DNA from: Eopsaltria australis
Taxonomy: Eukaryota > Chordata > Aves > Passeriformes > Petroicidae
Assembly (NCBI GenBank): GCA_034509425.1
Contig: JAVTVJ010000509.1
Coordinates: forward strand, 62,001-126,000
Reading direction: 5' to 3'
DNA: 64,000 bases
Position numbers and translations under genes: made by a program. Positions 54,646 to 64,000 of this stretch are shown here, one piece after another. The stretch's first letter is position 1. Each line of letters opens with the position of its first letter. The notes below the pieces were generated by a model. It was given only the letters and a program-made list of their open reading frames with translations. It had not been told where the DNA came from and searched no databases.

Positions 54646-57600
54646 TACTAAATCCTTCAGGAAAGAAAAGCTGTTATTACAGCTGAAGGGCAGAGCTGAC
54701 AGAACAGGAAGCAGGTATAAACCAAACCTGCAAGTGCATTCATCTGGGAAACAAAAGTCTCGCAACTATTAGAGTAAGAAAAAACAGTAGCGATATCTAC
54801 TGAGTGAAATTTCACCTGCTTATAAAAGAGACAAGATGTCTTATTTTTTGGCATGAGACTGACTCAACCCAGGAGGTCCCTTCCCATTTGCAGTTCAAGT
54901 ATGATATACAGTAACTTGTCTGTGTGTTGAATACATTCATCAGCTTTGCAATAATTTTGCAATATAATCTTTCCATCCCACAGCAAATCCACAATTTTAT
55001 TCAGCCATGATATTTGCCAGCATGTTTACTTGGTGTACCTGAGGCACAGAAGCTTTGTCAGCCTGGCTTATTACATGTTCTGTCAAAGGCACAAATACAG
55101 TAGCAGAGCTCTTAGGCAGCAGATACATACCCTGGTAACTATCTGGTGATTCAAAAAGGATCTTGTGAACCAGCAGGGGGATAAAATACCTGGTTTCACA
55201 CAATATATTGAGGGAAATTCTACAGCTCTCCTACTTGTGCCACCTTTCAAAAAAGCCCTTATTTTGGTTTCCTAAGTTGTATGCACACAATTTGCAAATA
55301 TGCACGTTAAACTGTTTAGAAGCTACTGCATCAGAAATAGTGTCCCTAACTCAGACGATCAAATGCTCCTCAAATCAGGATTAGTTTAGTCCATCTTGAT
55401 CTTTCTCACTCTTCTGCATTGATTGCACAAGTTTATTTCCTTGCTACAGAAAAAAAACCCCAACATATTGTTTCAATGCTTTATTTGGCTTAAAATTATT
55501 AGCCTCAAAATTAGCAAGCAACTTACAAGTATTTTGAGACAGTTTTCAATTTTGGTACCTTAAGTACTATTTTTTTTCTTCCTTATTCATATGAATGACT
55601 GTGGTGAGTACATGCTACCTGACACCTGCCTTACACACACAGATGCACGTCCTGTCTAAGAAAGGGTTCACACCATTGACAAAATGACCAAATTTCTCAC
55701 TGAATCTTTCAGCCTTTCAGAAAGGAAAGGTTAGAGGCCACCTCTCTTATTCTGATGCTATTACGCAATCCTGTTCATTTCCCAGGCTCTCCAGCACTAT
55801 AGATTGAAATGGATTTGCATCACTGACCACCTGTATTGCTCAGAGCTTTAGCTTCTCACACCTCTTCACTCAATCTCTCAGACAATGTATTATTCCAGCT
55901 ATTATAGTCAGTAGGCATTACCCCATTTATCTTATTAGCACTGACTGAGGCAGTTAGTCTGACCACTGATAGAAGCAGCTGTTCCACCCTAACCACATCA
56001 TTACTTCTTTTTTTCCCAAAAAAGTGACTTATGACAGCTGTGTTGGCTGCTCTGTAGTCTCACTAAAGTCAGACTGAGTAAAAAGTAAACACTATCTGTG
56101 CAGTGCAGGAGGAGAATTTTTTCTTACTGTTTTTTTAGCCACATAATCGAGATAGCTGTTTTCCTGTTCAACTAAGTATTTTTCCACTATAGGAAGAAAA
56201 ACACAAATTCAATCAAATTAGGAAAATAAATTATCCTTCACACTGAGAACACATGCTTCCAAAGCAAATGTCTGCAGCCAAGATACAAATCCATACTAAA
56301 CTGAAAAATCAAGCAAGATATTTAAGTCTTATGCTTGTAAAACTTAAAGAGCAGAAATAGAATATTAGAAATTCAGTGTATTCATTTCAACGGGGCACAC
56401 TCTGACCTAGCCCTAAGGAATCAGATCAATTCTAAAAGCTCAATATTAATAAAAAATAAAATCTTCACTACTAACACAATTCATATGAACATCTTTGCTT
56501 CCTTATCACACGGTTTAGGAGTTTCATCTTACATGAAAAAGCTACAAAAGCCAAGGCAGAAATGCAGATCTGCAGGGTTTGGGATGTTGGGAGCGTGTGA
56601 TGTTTGTTTTTAAAGAAATTAAATGGCAATTTACAAGTTCTACGACAATAAACAGAACAAATAAAAAGACATTTCTGGAAAAGTAGTAGTATTAAGTAAC
56701 TTGTATTTCAGTATTTTATGCTTAATTCATAACTTTAAAACCAATGAGGAAGAGTCAAGCAAAGACAACAGCAGCTCTGTTCACAGCATACCACTGACCT
56801 TCTGGGCAATTCAGAAAGTAAAGAGGTTTTAAAAATTCCCCACTCCAGGCTATGGGTAGTGGGGGCAAAGAGGAGACAAACAAATTTTCATCTGGCTCTA
56901 ACAAAAGTCCCATAAGGTACATCCTACACTCAGGGTGTCTGAGAGAGAGTCGCGCACAAAAACACTCTCAGACTCTGATATCAGTGAGTGACTGATCTGC
57001 AGAACAAACAGATTAGCTTTACATTACACAGTTAAGAATGACACTTCCTTTCCAGCAACACATGAGCAAAATACATTGATATATGCACATGCTGCTGGAT
57101 CTTGTAATTTTCAGCTTACCACTGTAGGATATTTGGGTTTTTATATTCTAGGTGGTAAAACAGAAGGCTTATATTCACAAAACATAGCAAGTAATTTTAT
57201 AACATTTATTATCATGCAGGAAGGTTAAGTAAGTTATTAGGTACCTAAACATTAAGTACCTAAAAACTTGGGTGGCAGAGAAAGACAACTTTAAAAGCTG
57301 GTCTTCATCTCAAGCAGTGTTTTTAAAGTAAATTAATTTGGGAGACAAAGTATGCTGAAAAGAACCCAAACTCATATAAACAAGATTGTCAGAACTTGTA
57401 TCACAGAATATTTAAGCTAAAACACATCTATCTACTTCATAACCATGTAATAGTATGCTCAGAACCTCTACGGTATGTAGCACGTGTGGCTATGAGAATG
57501 ATACTGCATTTGGAGTTAAATCACTGCAAGCTGAATCTAAGTGTCCATTCAGGCAAATACTCCAACAGTTAGCTGAAGATTGCTACAAAAAAAATTCTAA

Positions 57601-60272
57601 TGGAGTTTTTTAACTCCAAATAATACCACTATTTATTCTTAAATCCCCACTGGTAAGAGACTGAAAAATCCTCTGCCTTTTAATGACACTGTAGGTAGGA
57701 AGAGAAAGTGAAAAGGGAACTGATTTCTAAGACGATTTAATACCAGATCTATACCAAACAACCTCTTATTTATTTTTATTTAATCTCTTTGCTTATGCTC
57801 CATCCATAACGCGGTCAAAATAATAAAAAAATTAAATGGTCAATATTAATATTTTAGCAATAATACGTATTTGATGTATTAAACAGTTGGAGTGGAGAAA
57901 CATTTGTAGAGCACTTCTGAATAAGAAATAACCTTGCTACAAGGCCTCAGAATACATAATTTTGAAATAAATCAAGGAATTTATGAGCAATAGGCACAAA
58001 CTGGGGATGTTTCCCAGCAAAAGCCAGCAAGATAAACATTTGGCGTAGATTGCCTGAAGGTGAATTTTTTCTTAGAAAAAGAAAACTCATGAATTCACCA
58101 TTAGAAAAACCTAATAATATAAAACAACTCCAACTTTCTGCAGAAAAAAAACACAGCGCACTATATGCTACTGCTTTGATTTTCATGGAGACCAACTTCT
58201 GCATACCATGTTTCTCACCAGCTCTTTGCCCTTGCTGTTCTGTAGCACTGATGTGGATTTTGAGACTATTCCCTTAGTTACCAGTTTAATCATTATCCTT
58301 TTTTCTAGACCAAGATCTTTCTTGCAAACTCACCCCCAAGATATTCCTCCTCCATTTCTGTTTAATACTGAAAGGCATAGCTCTCATTACCAATGGATTT
58401 CTCTGCTACAAATTAATTCCTCTTTGTCACTGCCCTTGCTGAACAGTTCCTCTACTCCAAAATTAATTCAGTTCCATACACTTTCTCAACACCTTCAACT
58501 CAGTCCATGAAACTCTCCATCACTGATGGCTATTTCTCCTCTAATCTTTGTAGATGTACACCATCTCTTCAGAGGTCTCATTTATACCCTATATATTTGT
58601 CCTTTCTTCCACATCCTTGTCTATGGCCCAAACAAGTTTACTCAAAGTATTATCCTAAAGATTCTTTTTGTGTCTATCACTCAGAGTATCCCTCCAGCAC
58701 TTTCATCACATAGAACCTGCCAGCCTCTATTTATATAATGGACAAGACAATTGAACATAAATGAATAATTAATGGTTGAGAGAAAAATGAAAACAGAGTT
58801 GCAGAAAAATTCTTGTATAATCACCTTCTCTTTTTCTAATTTTGATTCACCAGGTCACATATTTAAGGAAGTACTCACTGTACCTCTGTTCATTCCTCAC
58901 AATGCTGTTAATTAATGCTTTTCTCCTTCCTGACAGGAAAAACACTCAAGAACATTCTTGAACTCATGCATACAAGCATAGAAGCAATCACACTTGAAGA
59001 GAAGCATATGCTTTATCTCCTTACTGCAAAAAAAAAAAGAACCAGAAATAAATTCTATTGAGCAAAATGAAAAGCCTTTGATGCTTATGGCTGAGAAAAT
59101 AACCTTCAAAATGCAGGCTTAAGCTGATGCAGCCTAGTACCGACATGCAAACACACTATCTGTCCTGCTGCTCAAGAGTTTCCCACACACAGCAACAAAT
59201 TGAAAACCGCTTTTTCACAGCTGCTATTCTGAAACCTGGGGGAATCAGCTGCAATGCACAAGAACTGGGCTGCTTTCAAATCAGTGCCAGCACTTCTAGG
59301 CAGAAACGGGCACTGGAGACAGGCACTAGGCAAGCAAGCAGGACTTCAGCAGATGCTGTTCCTCGCCCTGTCTCCCGTCCTGAATGGCAACAGCCAGAAG
59401 TCACGGAGAAGTCTGAGTGCCAGACCTGCACATGCCACTGCCATCAGCTGGCAGCAAGAGGAGTAACTTGGAAAGAAATACAGGAGGCACAGTTGCAGCT
59501 AAAATACCCCCAAAAAAACACAATATGAAAACTGACTTCAGGATTAAATGTTTAAAAACCTTAAAGACTGGCACCTGGTTCACACAGAGTAACATACTAA
59601 CTGGGACTCAGTACAACTAAATATAGAACTAGAGTCAAGGCCTAAAGACAAACACCCCAAAACACACCCCTCAACGAGCAGAGGCGAGGCAGTGAGCCAA
59701 GCACTTTCCTAGCAGACAACACATCATCCCATCTTCCTCTAAGGATACCTCTTGGGTCAATAAAGCAAGTCTTGTCCCTGAGCTATTAGCTTTCCACTTG
59801 TAGAAAGGGGAGCAGCAGGAGGCACAGATATGTTAAGCTAGCAAAGTAAGGGACATCTACACACAAGGAAAAACAAGGATAATGGAAGAGTAGGACACAA
59901 ATACAGAGGTACATTAAAAAAGCAAACCAATACATACTGAAAGAAACTTCAGGATGATATTCACCAGTATGAAAAAGAAATGGTACAAAGCCAGAAAGAG
60001 AAAAACCAACTCTAATAACCAGCATGAAAATGGAAAGGCAATTGGTTAGTTGTGTCTCCAAACATGAGCTGGTGACAACAGGTTTGCATGGGGGAGTGTA
60101 AGAGTCTGGACGGAAATCCCTTGTCTGCCTCACAACCATCAACAGAAGCAGAGGCCGAAAACCCAGAGACCCTAAGAGGGGAAAAGGACTTCTGCACAAT
60201 GAAGTCCAGCCAGATCTTGGTGGGATGCCTGCTAGGTGCCCAGATGCACTGCAGAGCTGTGCTGCAGAGGCG
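54646..60272. other. Host AT-rich sequence, no gene seen
   Basis: About 5.6 kb with no exon, RNA gene or young repeat that I can support. The frames at 59127-59528 (plus) and 59786-60283 (minus) have no motifs and run over low-complexity or LTR-edge sequence. Confidence 0.45.
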
Positions 60273-60763
60273 TGTTGGAACACGCCCGTGGGAACCGTGT
60301 CCGCCCGGCTACTGGGGCGGAAAGAACTGAAAGATATGTCCTGTACAGCTGCACCTGTACTCTAAAACAATGGGCCTTACTCCCCACCTGCTGGCTACTT
60401 GCCCCTCGTCTCTGGAGGGATTGCCTCATCTCTTGGTTACCTGCCCCCCGCTTTCGAAAAGACTATAAAGAGACTCTCAAAAGGTACTCCTACGAGATCT
60501 CCCTACAGATGAGACGAATCCATCGGATCCGGACAACGAGGACCTCGTCGTGCCGTGGTAGCTATACCCCCCTTTCCTTTTCTCTCTCTCTTTTTTTTTC
60601 TCTCTCTCTCTCTCTCCTCTATCGCATAAGCGTGTTGTTGGCACTCAATAAAGTGCTTTTGATTTTGATTGAAGCAAAAATAATTGTCCCTGTTTTCTTT
60701 TGCACTCTGAGATTCAAAGTAACGAACCATCACGACCCCTGCTCCTATGAGCGGATCGTGACA
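60273..60763 (+). repeat. ERV-E 5' LTR (left edge approximate)
   Basis: Promoter and signals are in the right order: TATAAAG at 60464-60470, a CT-rich microsatellite at 60580-60617, AATAAA at 60647-60652, and an end at ATCGTGACA. A primer-site-like TGGCGTCACGGACAGG begins at 60769, five bases on. The left edge is chosen at TGTTGGAACACG, but no duplication partner is in the window, so it could start a little further upstream. Confidence 0.6.
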
Positions 60764-61238
60764 TCAATTGGCGTCACGGACAGGATTCTGAGGCAGAAGG
60801 GGCTGCAAGGTTTTGTGTAATTTGTAACAGAGGAAGGACGTTTTGCTCCAGCCGCACCTAGCCCGACACTCCGAAAGGGTGAGAGGTCTAGAAAGCAAGG
60901 GGGGCATCTCGAATTTCCCACAAACTGCACATGCCTCGGTGAAAAGCACCCCTATACTCTGTTGAGGGTTCTGTCTTCAGAATTTCACAAAAGAATCTCT
61001 TAGTGCAAAAGTGGGAGCGTTGTGTTTCTTTTTAAAGGATGGGTGTGTAAGGAGTGAGTCTACTTGGTGTTAGGAGAGACAACGGATAGTAACTAAGCAG
61101 GGCCTCCAAGTAGATTTAGTCTCTTCGCCACTTTAGGGAAGAGAAGGGGAACACAGCCCGGTTCTCGGGACTGTGGATGCAACTAAGTTTTACCTCCCTA
61201 AAGCGGTTTTCACAATCCCTTCGAAAACATGACCTCAA
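60764..61238 (+). other. ERV-E primer site, leader and gag start, cut by ERV-F
   Basis: The primer-site-like TGGCGTCACGGACAGG is followed by about 400 bases of leader. An ATG at 61177 opens a frame of 20 or so codons (MQLSFTSLKRFSQSLRKHDL) that runs into the ERV-F LTR, so it may be a gag start. The rest of ERV-E should lie beyond ERV-F, outside the window. Confidence 0.5.
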
Positions 61239-61846
61239 TGTCTTAGGTTACAATGGTATGTATTCTATCACCATCTTCACGGGATGCTGGGGGCCGGGTG
61301 TGGCAGTGTTCCTGATGGCCGCAGAACGGTTTGCTAATAGGCCGGTCGTTAGGGCCAGGCGTGGCAGTGTTCCTGATGGCTGCAGAATGGTTTGCTAATG
61401 GGCCAGTCGTTGGGGCCGGATGGGCACTTCACTCACCCCAAACATTGCAGATAGTGGCTCATCATCCCATTGTGAGATGCCCCGCCCAGGGGGAGGAACC
61501 AATGTATCCCGATCTGCATATAAACTGAGATTTGAAGCACTATAGGCAGCTTTTTCCACGGGATTCCCAGAGGAAGACCAGACCCTTCTACACCACCACT
61601 GGACCTTCAGAGGAGAACTACACCTTTCTCAGGATCATTGCTTCAACAGAACAGCATCTATCACTCCCAGAGGACTGCAACCACCTTCTAAGTGGACTAC
61701 TACCAACACCCTGACCGACAGGGTGTCAGGTTGTATTCTGACTCTGTCAGTGGTTTTTTTTGGTTTTTTTTGTATTACTACATTTTTCCTATTAAATTGT
61801 AGTTCTGACTTTGAGCCTCTCACTGATTTGCTTTCAAACTACCACA
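61239..61846 (+). repeat. ERV-F 5' LTR (608 bp)
   Basis: TGTCTTAGGTTACAAT to CAAACTACCACA. U3 holds a 61-bp tandem repeat (61291-61351, 61352-61412, plus a short third start). A CATATAAAC box lies near 61520. A T-rich tract (61753-61771) and ATTAAA near 61790 form the 3' signal region. Confidence 0.93.
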
Positions 61847-61852
61847 TTTTTT

Positions 61853-61871
61853 TGGTGCCCAAACGTGAGGC
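61853..61871 (+). other. ERV-F primer binding site
   Basis: TGGTGCCCAAACGTGAGGC begins after six Ts past the LTR. It is similar at both ends to the complement of the elongator methionine tRNA 3' end, with a small internal difference, so the tRNA is only tentative. Confidence 0.65.
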
Positions 61872-61928
61872 CAGGCCCTGAGGAAAGTCAGAATTACAGT
61901 TTTGTGTTCTAGAAGCCACCTATTCACC

Positions 61929-63038
61929 ATGATACTCAACATACTTACATGTGTCCTGTACCTTGCTCTATATATATTTCCGCAGACAGGGAATTACCTG
62001 CCTGTGGTAATGCTCCTGTGTAGGCCGGGGTATCGTATAAAAATTGCTTTATTAGTTTACTATGTCTATTGCATGATAACCTCCGAGGCAATGAACACCA
62101 TTCGGAATATATACTCAATTTTGTTTGCTTGTCCTGGTATGGGCTGTTACATCTGGGGCCTCCTCAACAATCACACCCAGCCCCTAGGGGAAAGAGTAGA
62201 GAATGGTTTCTTTCAGCCTTTCAGACCTGACACAACAGTTTTTGAAAATATTGAGTTCCCTTTGGATGTCAAAGATGGTATAATCTTGCTGTTAGTTCTG
62301 CTTTGTCTTCTTTGTACAGCCTGCACTGTGTACACCATGCTTAGAGTCAGAACAATGCTCGATGCAGCACAGTATCCTCAGGATGAGGACAAGAAAAGCA
62401 GCAAAACAACAGGCACCGTATCTAAACAAACTGTCATAGAGGAAAAAGAGACTGAAAGAAATGACAGAGTCTCCACACAAGCCATCACCAAGCCAGAACA
62501 GCCTAAGCCAGTAGCAGTTGCCCCCCTTCAGAAAAAGAAAACCAGGAGCAAATCAGCCAGCACAGCGACCGATGAGGAGGAGGCTGGACCTTCGCACCAA
62601 GCAGAAGAGACGGAGCCAGAGATCATCACTCGCTCTTTATCCCTGGGTGAGCTGCGTGACCTACGAAGGGAGCTCACCCGCCAGACAAATGAATCCATCC
62701 TGACCTGGCTTCTTCGCATCTGGGACGCTGCAGCCAATGACACCATGCTAGATGGAAGTGAGGCCAGGCAACTTGGATCCCTGACCCAGGATGTGGTCAT
62801 TGACCAGGGGATCGGGAAAACCCAAGAAACTCTCAGCCTCTGGCGGCGACTGCTGGCAAGCGTAAAAGACAGATACCTTTGTAAAGAAGACCTCCAGGTG
62901 CACCAAGGAAAATGGAGCACAGTGGAACAAGGTATCCGATGCCTGAGAGAATTGGCCGTGCTGGAGATCATTTTCTCAGAAGATGAGAGATTCCCTAAGA
63001 ACCCAGATGATGTCCAATGCACGTCACAGATGTGGTAG
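61929..63038 (+). CDS. gag: ERV-F Gag, N-terminal hydrophobic region and capsid-like domain
   Basis: The start is ATG at 61929 (context CACCATGA); the open frame begins slightly upstream, without an ATG, at 61902. The first 140 or so residues are unusually hydrophobic: a leader-like helix (MILNILTCVLYLALYIF), further apolar runs (IALLVYYVYCMI, ILFACPGMGCYIWGLL), an NHT glycosylation site, and a strong membrane helix (about GIILLLVLLCLLCTACTVYTM). A charged Lys/Glu-rich linker follows. The last 125 residues look like ERVL Gag capsid: LTWLLRIWDAA, LGSLTQDVVIDQGIG, a LSLWRRLLASV helix, CLRELAVLEIIF. It ends at TAG 63036 in the same frame as the next gag part. That TAG may be a mutation. Confidence 0.8.
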   Translation: MILNILTCVLYLALYIFPQTGNYLPVVMLLCRPGYRIKIALLVYYVYCMITSEAMNTIRNIYSILFACPGMGCYIWGLLNNHTQPLGERVENGFFQPFRPDTTVFENIEFPLDVKDGIILLLVLLCLLCTACTVYTMLRVRTMLDAAQYPQDEDKKSSKTTGTVSKQTVIEEKETERNDRVSTQAITKPEQPKPVAVAPLQKKKTRSKSASTATDEEEAGPSHQAEETEPEIITRSLSLGELRDLRRELTRQTNESILTWLLRIWDAAANDTMLDGSEARQLGSLTQDVVIDQGIGKTQETLSLWRRLLASVKDRYLCKEDLQVHQGKWSTVEQGIRCLRELAVLEIIFSEDERFPKNPDDVQCTSQMW

Positions 63039-63608
63039 AGATTCGCACGGCTCGGACCAGAGATATACTCCCGTTACCTAGCAACACTGCAATGGAGGGA
63101 AGGAGCGGACAAGGTGGGAGTACTGGCCAACAAACTAAGAATTTATGAGGACACTGTCACTGCCCCATTTCGCACCCATGTCTCATCTGTGGAAACACAG
63201 CTGGCTGAGCACGTCCGGAACTTGGAAGAGAAACTCAGAAAGGAGCTGAAGCAAGAAATTCACCACATCTCGCCAGAACCAAGAAGGGTCTCTGCTATTA
63301 GGAGCCAACATTCCCCAGCCAGAGAAAGAAGATACACTCCACGAGGTAACCTCTGTTTTTTCCTTCAGGAGCATGGAGAAGACATGAGAAAGTGGGACAG
63401 AAAACCCACCTCTTCCTTAGCAGCCCGAGTACGTGAACTGAAAAGAGGAACAGCTACCATAAGGAGCCCACCTAGAGTCAACACTGCTCCGGTCTCTTGT
63501 GGACAGAACTCAGAACAGTATAGAAATGATGATATGACCGATCCTCTTGAAGGGACATCAAGAACATATTTACAGGAAGAGAGCAACGTGTACCACGATC
63601 AGGAATAG
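63039..63608 (+). CDS. gag: ERV-F Gag, C-terminal part
   Basis: Continues the gag frame after TAG 63036. It includes a helical segment with heptad spacing (about THVSSVETQLAEHVRNLEEK, continuing into Lys/Glu-rich sequence), then a basic, Ser/Arg-rich region. No CCHC zinc knuckle is visible. It ends at TAG 63606. The nearest in-frame ATG is at 63114. The frame continues into protease after the stop. Confidence 0.75.
   Translation, partial: RFARLGPEIYSRYLATLQWREGADKVGVLANKLRIYEDTVTAPFRTHVSSVETQLAEHVRNLEEKLRKELKQEIHHISPEPRRVSAIRSQHSPARERRYTPRGNLCFFLQEHGEDMRKWDRKPTSSLAARVRELKRGTATIRSPPRVNTAPVSCGQNSEQYRNDDMTDPLEGTSRTYLQEESNVYHDQE
63606..63608 (+). promoter_or_regulatory. In-frame UAG between gag and protease of ERV-F
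   Basis: Gag ends DQE, then TAG, then an open protease frame in the same phase (RGPASSQVEE). Gammaretroviruses make Gag-Pol by reading through exactly such a UAG. GC-rich sequence follows, but I could not confirm a pseudoknot. Confidence 0.6.
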
Positions 63609-64000
63609 AGGGGCCCTGCCTCTAGCCAGGTAGAGGAAAGGGACAACCGGATCTATTGGACTGTGTGGATCCGATGGCCTGGCACATCTGACCCACAAAG
63701 ATACACGGCTTTGGTTGACACCGGCGCTCAATGTACCCTGATGCCATCAAGGTACGTGGGAACAGAATCTATTTCTATTTCTGGGGTGACAGGAGGATCC
63801 CAGCAGCTGACTGTATTGGAAGCGGAAGTGAGTTTAACTGGGAATGAGTGGCAGAAACACCCCATCGTGACTGGCCCAGAGGCCCCATGCATCCTGGGCA
63901 TAGACTATCTTAGAAATGGGTATTTCAAAGACCCAAAAGGACATCGTTGGGCTTTTGGGGTAGCCACAGTAGAAACAGAAGACATCCAACAGCTAAATAC
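63609..64000 (+). CDS. pro: ERV-F protease, start of pro-pol (cut by window end)
   Basis: The open frame runs to the window end. The aspartic protease active site is ALVDTGAQCTLMP (Asp codon at 63717). A Gly-rich flap (VTGGSQQ) and the C-terminal motif CILGIDYLRNGYF follow. Reverse transcriptase would come next, outside the window. It is in the gag frame, so no frameshift is needed, only stop readthrough. Confidence 0.9.

Larger units (their letters stand above)
61239..64000 (+). mobile_element. ERV-F: ERVL-like provirus, 5' part (continues past window)
   Basis: It starts with an LTR whose left edge is fixed by comparison with the solo LTR at 51763-52372. It follows with a primer site, a gag frame, UAG and protease in one frame. 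The LTR is very close to its solo relative, so the family was active recently. The likely 5-bp target is CTCAA (61234-61238), but the second copy is outside the window. Confidence 0.9.

Noticed and set aside
59127..59528. Plus-strand 133-codon frame
   Set aside because: No motif, no start context or splice signals, and ordinary composition for non-coding DNA.
59786..60283. Minus-strand 165-codon frame with hydrophobic stretches
   Set aside because: It runs from host AT-rich DNA into the ERV-E LTR edge; hydrophobicity comes from T-rich complement. No homology recognised.

Overview
The window looks like a piece of a bird genome, most likely a songbird, that carries almost no host coding sequence and is packed with endogenous retroviruses (ERVs). 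The bird call rests on several CR1 LINE 3' ends (sauropsid-type, ending in ATTCTGTG-like repeats), on avian-type LTR families, and on alpharetrovirus-type envelope genes. The species is inference only. I found no credible host exon, tRNA, rRNA or CRISPR array.

Left cluster (1-7629). ERV-A is the 3' half of a betaretrovirus-like provirus with an open pol end (5-1240), an open 452-codon env (1473-2831) and an LTR (2729-3356). That LTR is followed directly by a tRNA-Trp-type primer binding site (PBS) and the decayed internal region of another element, ERV-B (3357-7629). ERV-B has gag remnants, a long AT-rich non-coding stretch, a transmembrane (TM) env remnant and a different, short 3' LTR (7239-7629).

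Nested provirus (8593-25326). ERV-C is a complete LTR-gag-pro-pol-env-LTR provirus bounded by the 6-bp target duplication GGAATT. Its pol is interrupted twice: by an antisense solo LTR (12687-13588, duplication CCTGTG) and by a second complete provirus, ERV-D (14053-21453, duplication ACTGTC). With both inserts and one duplication copy discounted, the pol frame is continuous, so ERV-C pol was intact when it was hit. The layout is gag, -1 frameshift, pro, -1 frameshift, pol, then an env that runs into U3. ERV-D has nearly identical LTRs yet carries three gag stops, a pol frameshift and an env deletion, which suggests it was copied in trans.

Middle (25333-60272). AT-rich intergenic or intronic host DNA carries solo LTRs: three sense copies of a roughly 1.6-kb LTR (26532, 47122, 49402), one antisense relative (30764-32779), and others at 38937, 51763 and 54068. 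Some solo LTRs hold further solo LTRs inside them. There are also three CR1 fragments and one old degraded LTR (36385-37149).

Right edge (60273-64000). An ERV-E LTR plus leader is interrupted by ERV-F, an ERVL-like provirus with 5-bp-duplication relatives. Its gag and protease share one frame and are separated by UAG, and its Gag has an unusual hydrophobic N-terminal region. ERV-F continues past the window.

Together the window is a layered record of at least five insertion-into-insertion events by two integrase classes: 6-bp duplications (beta-like) and 5-bp duplications (ERVL-like).
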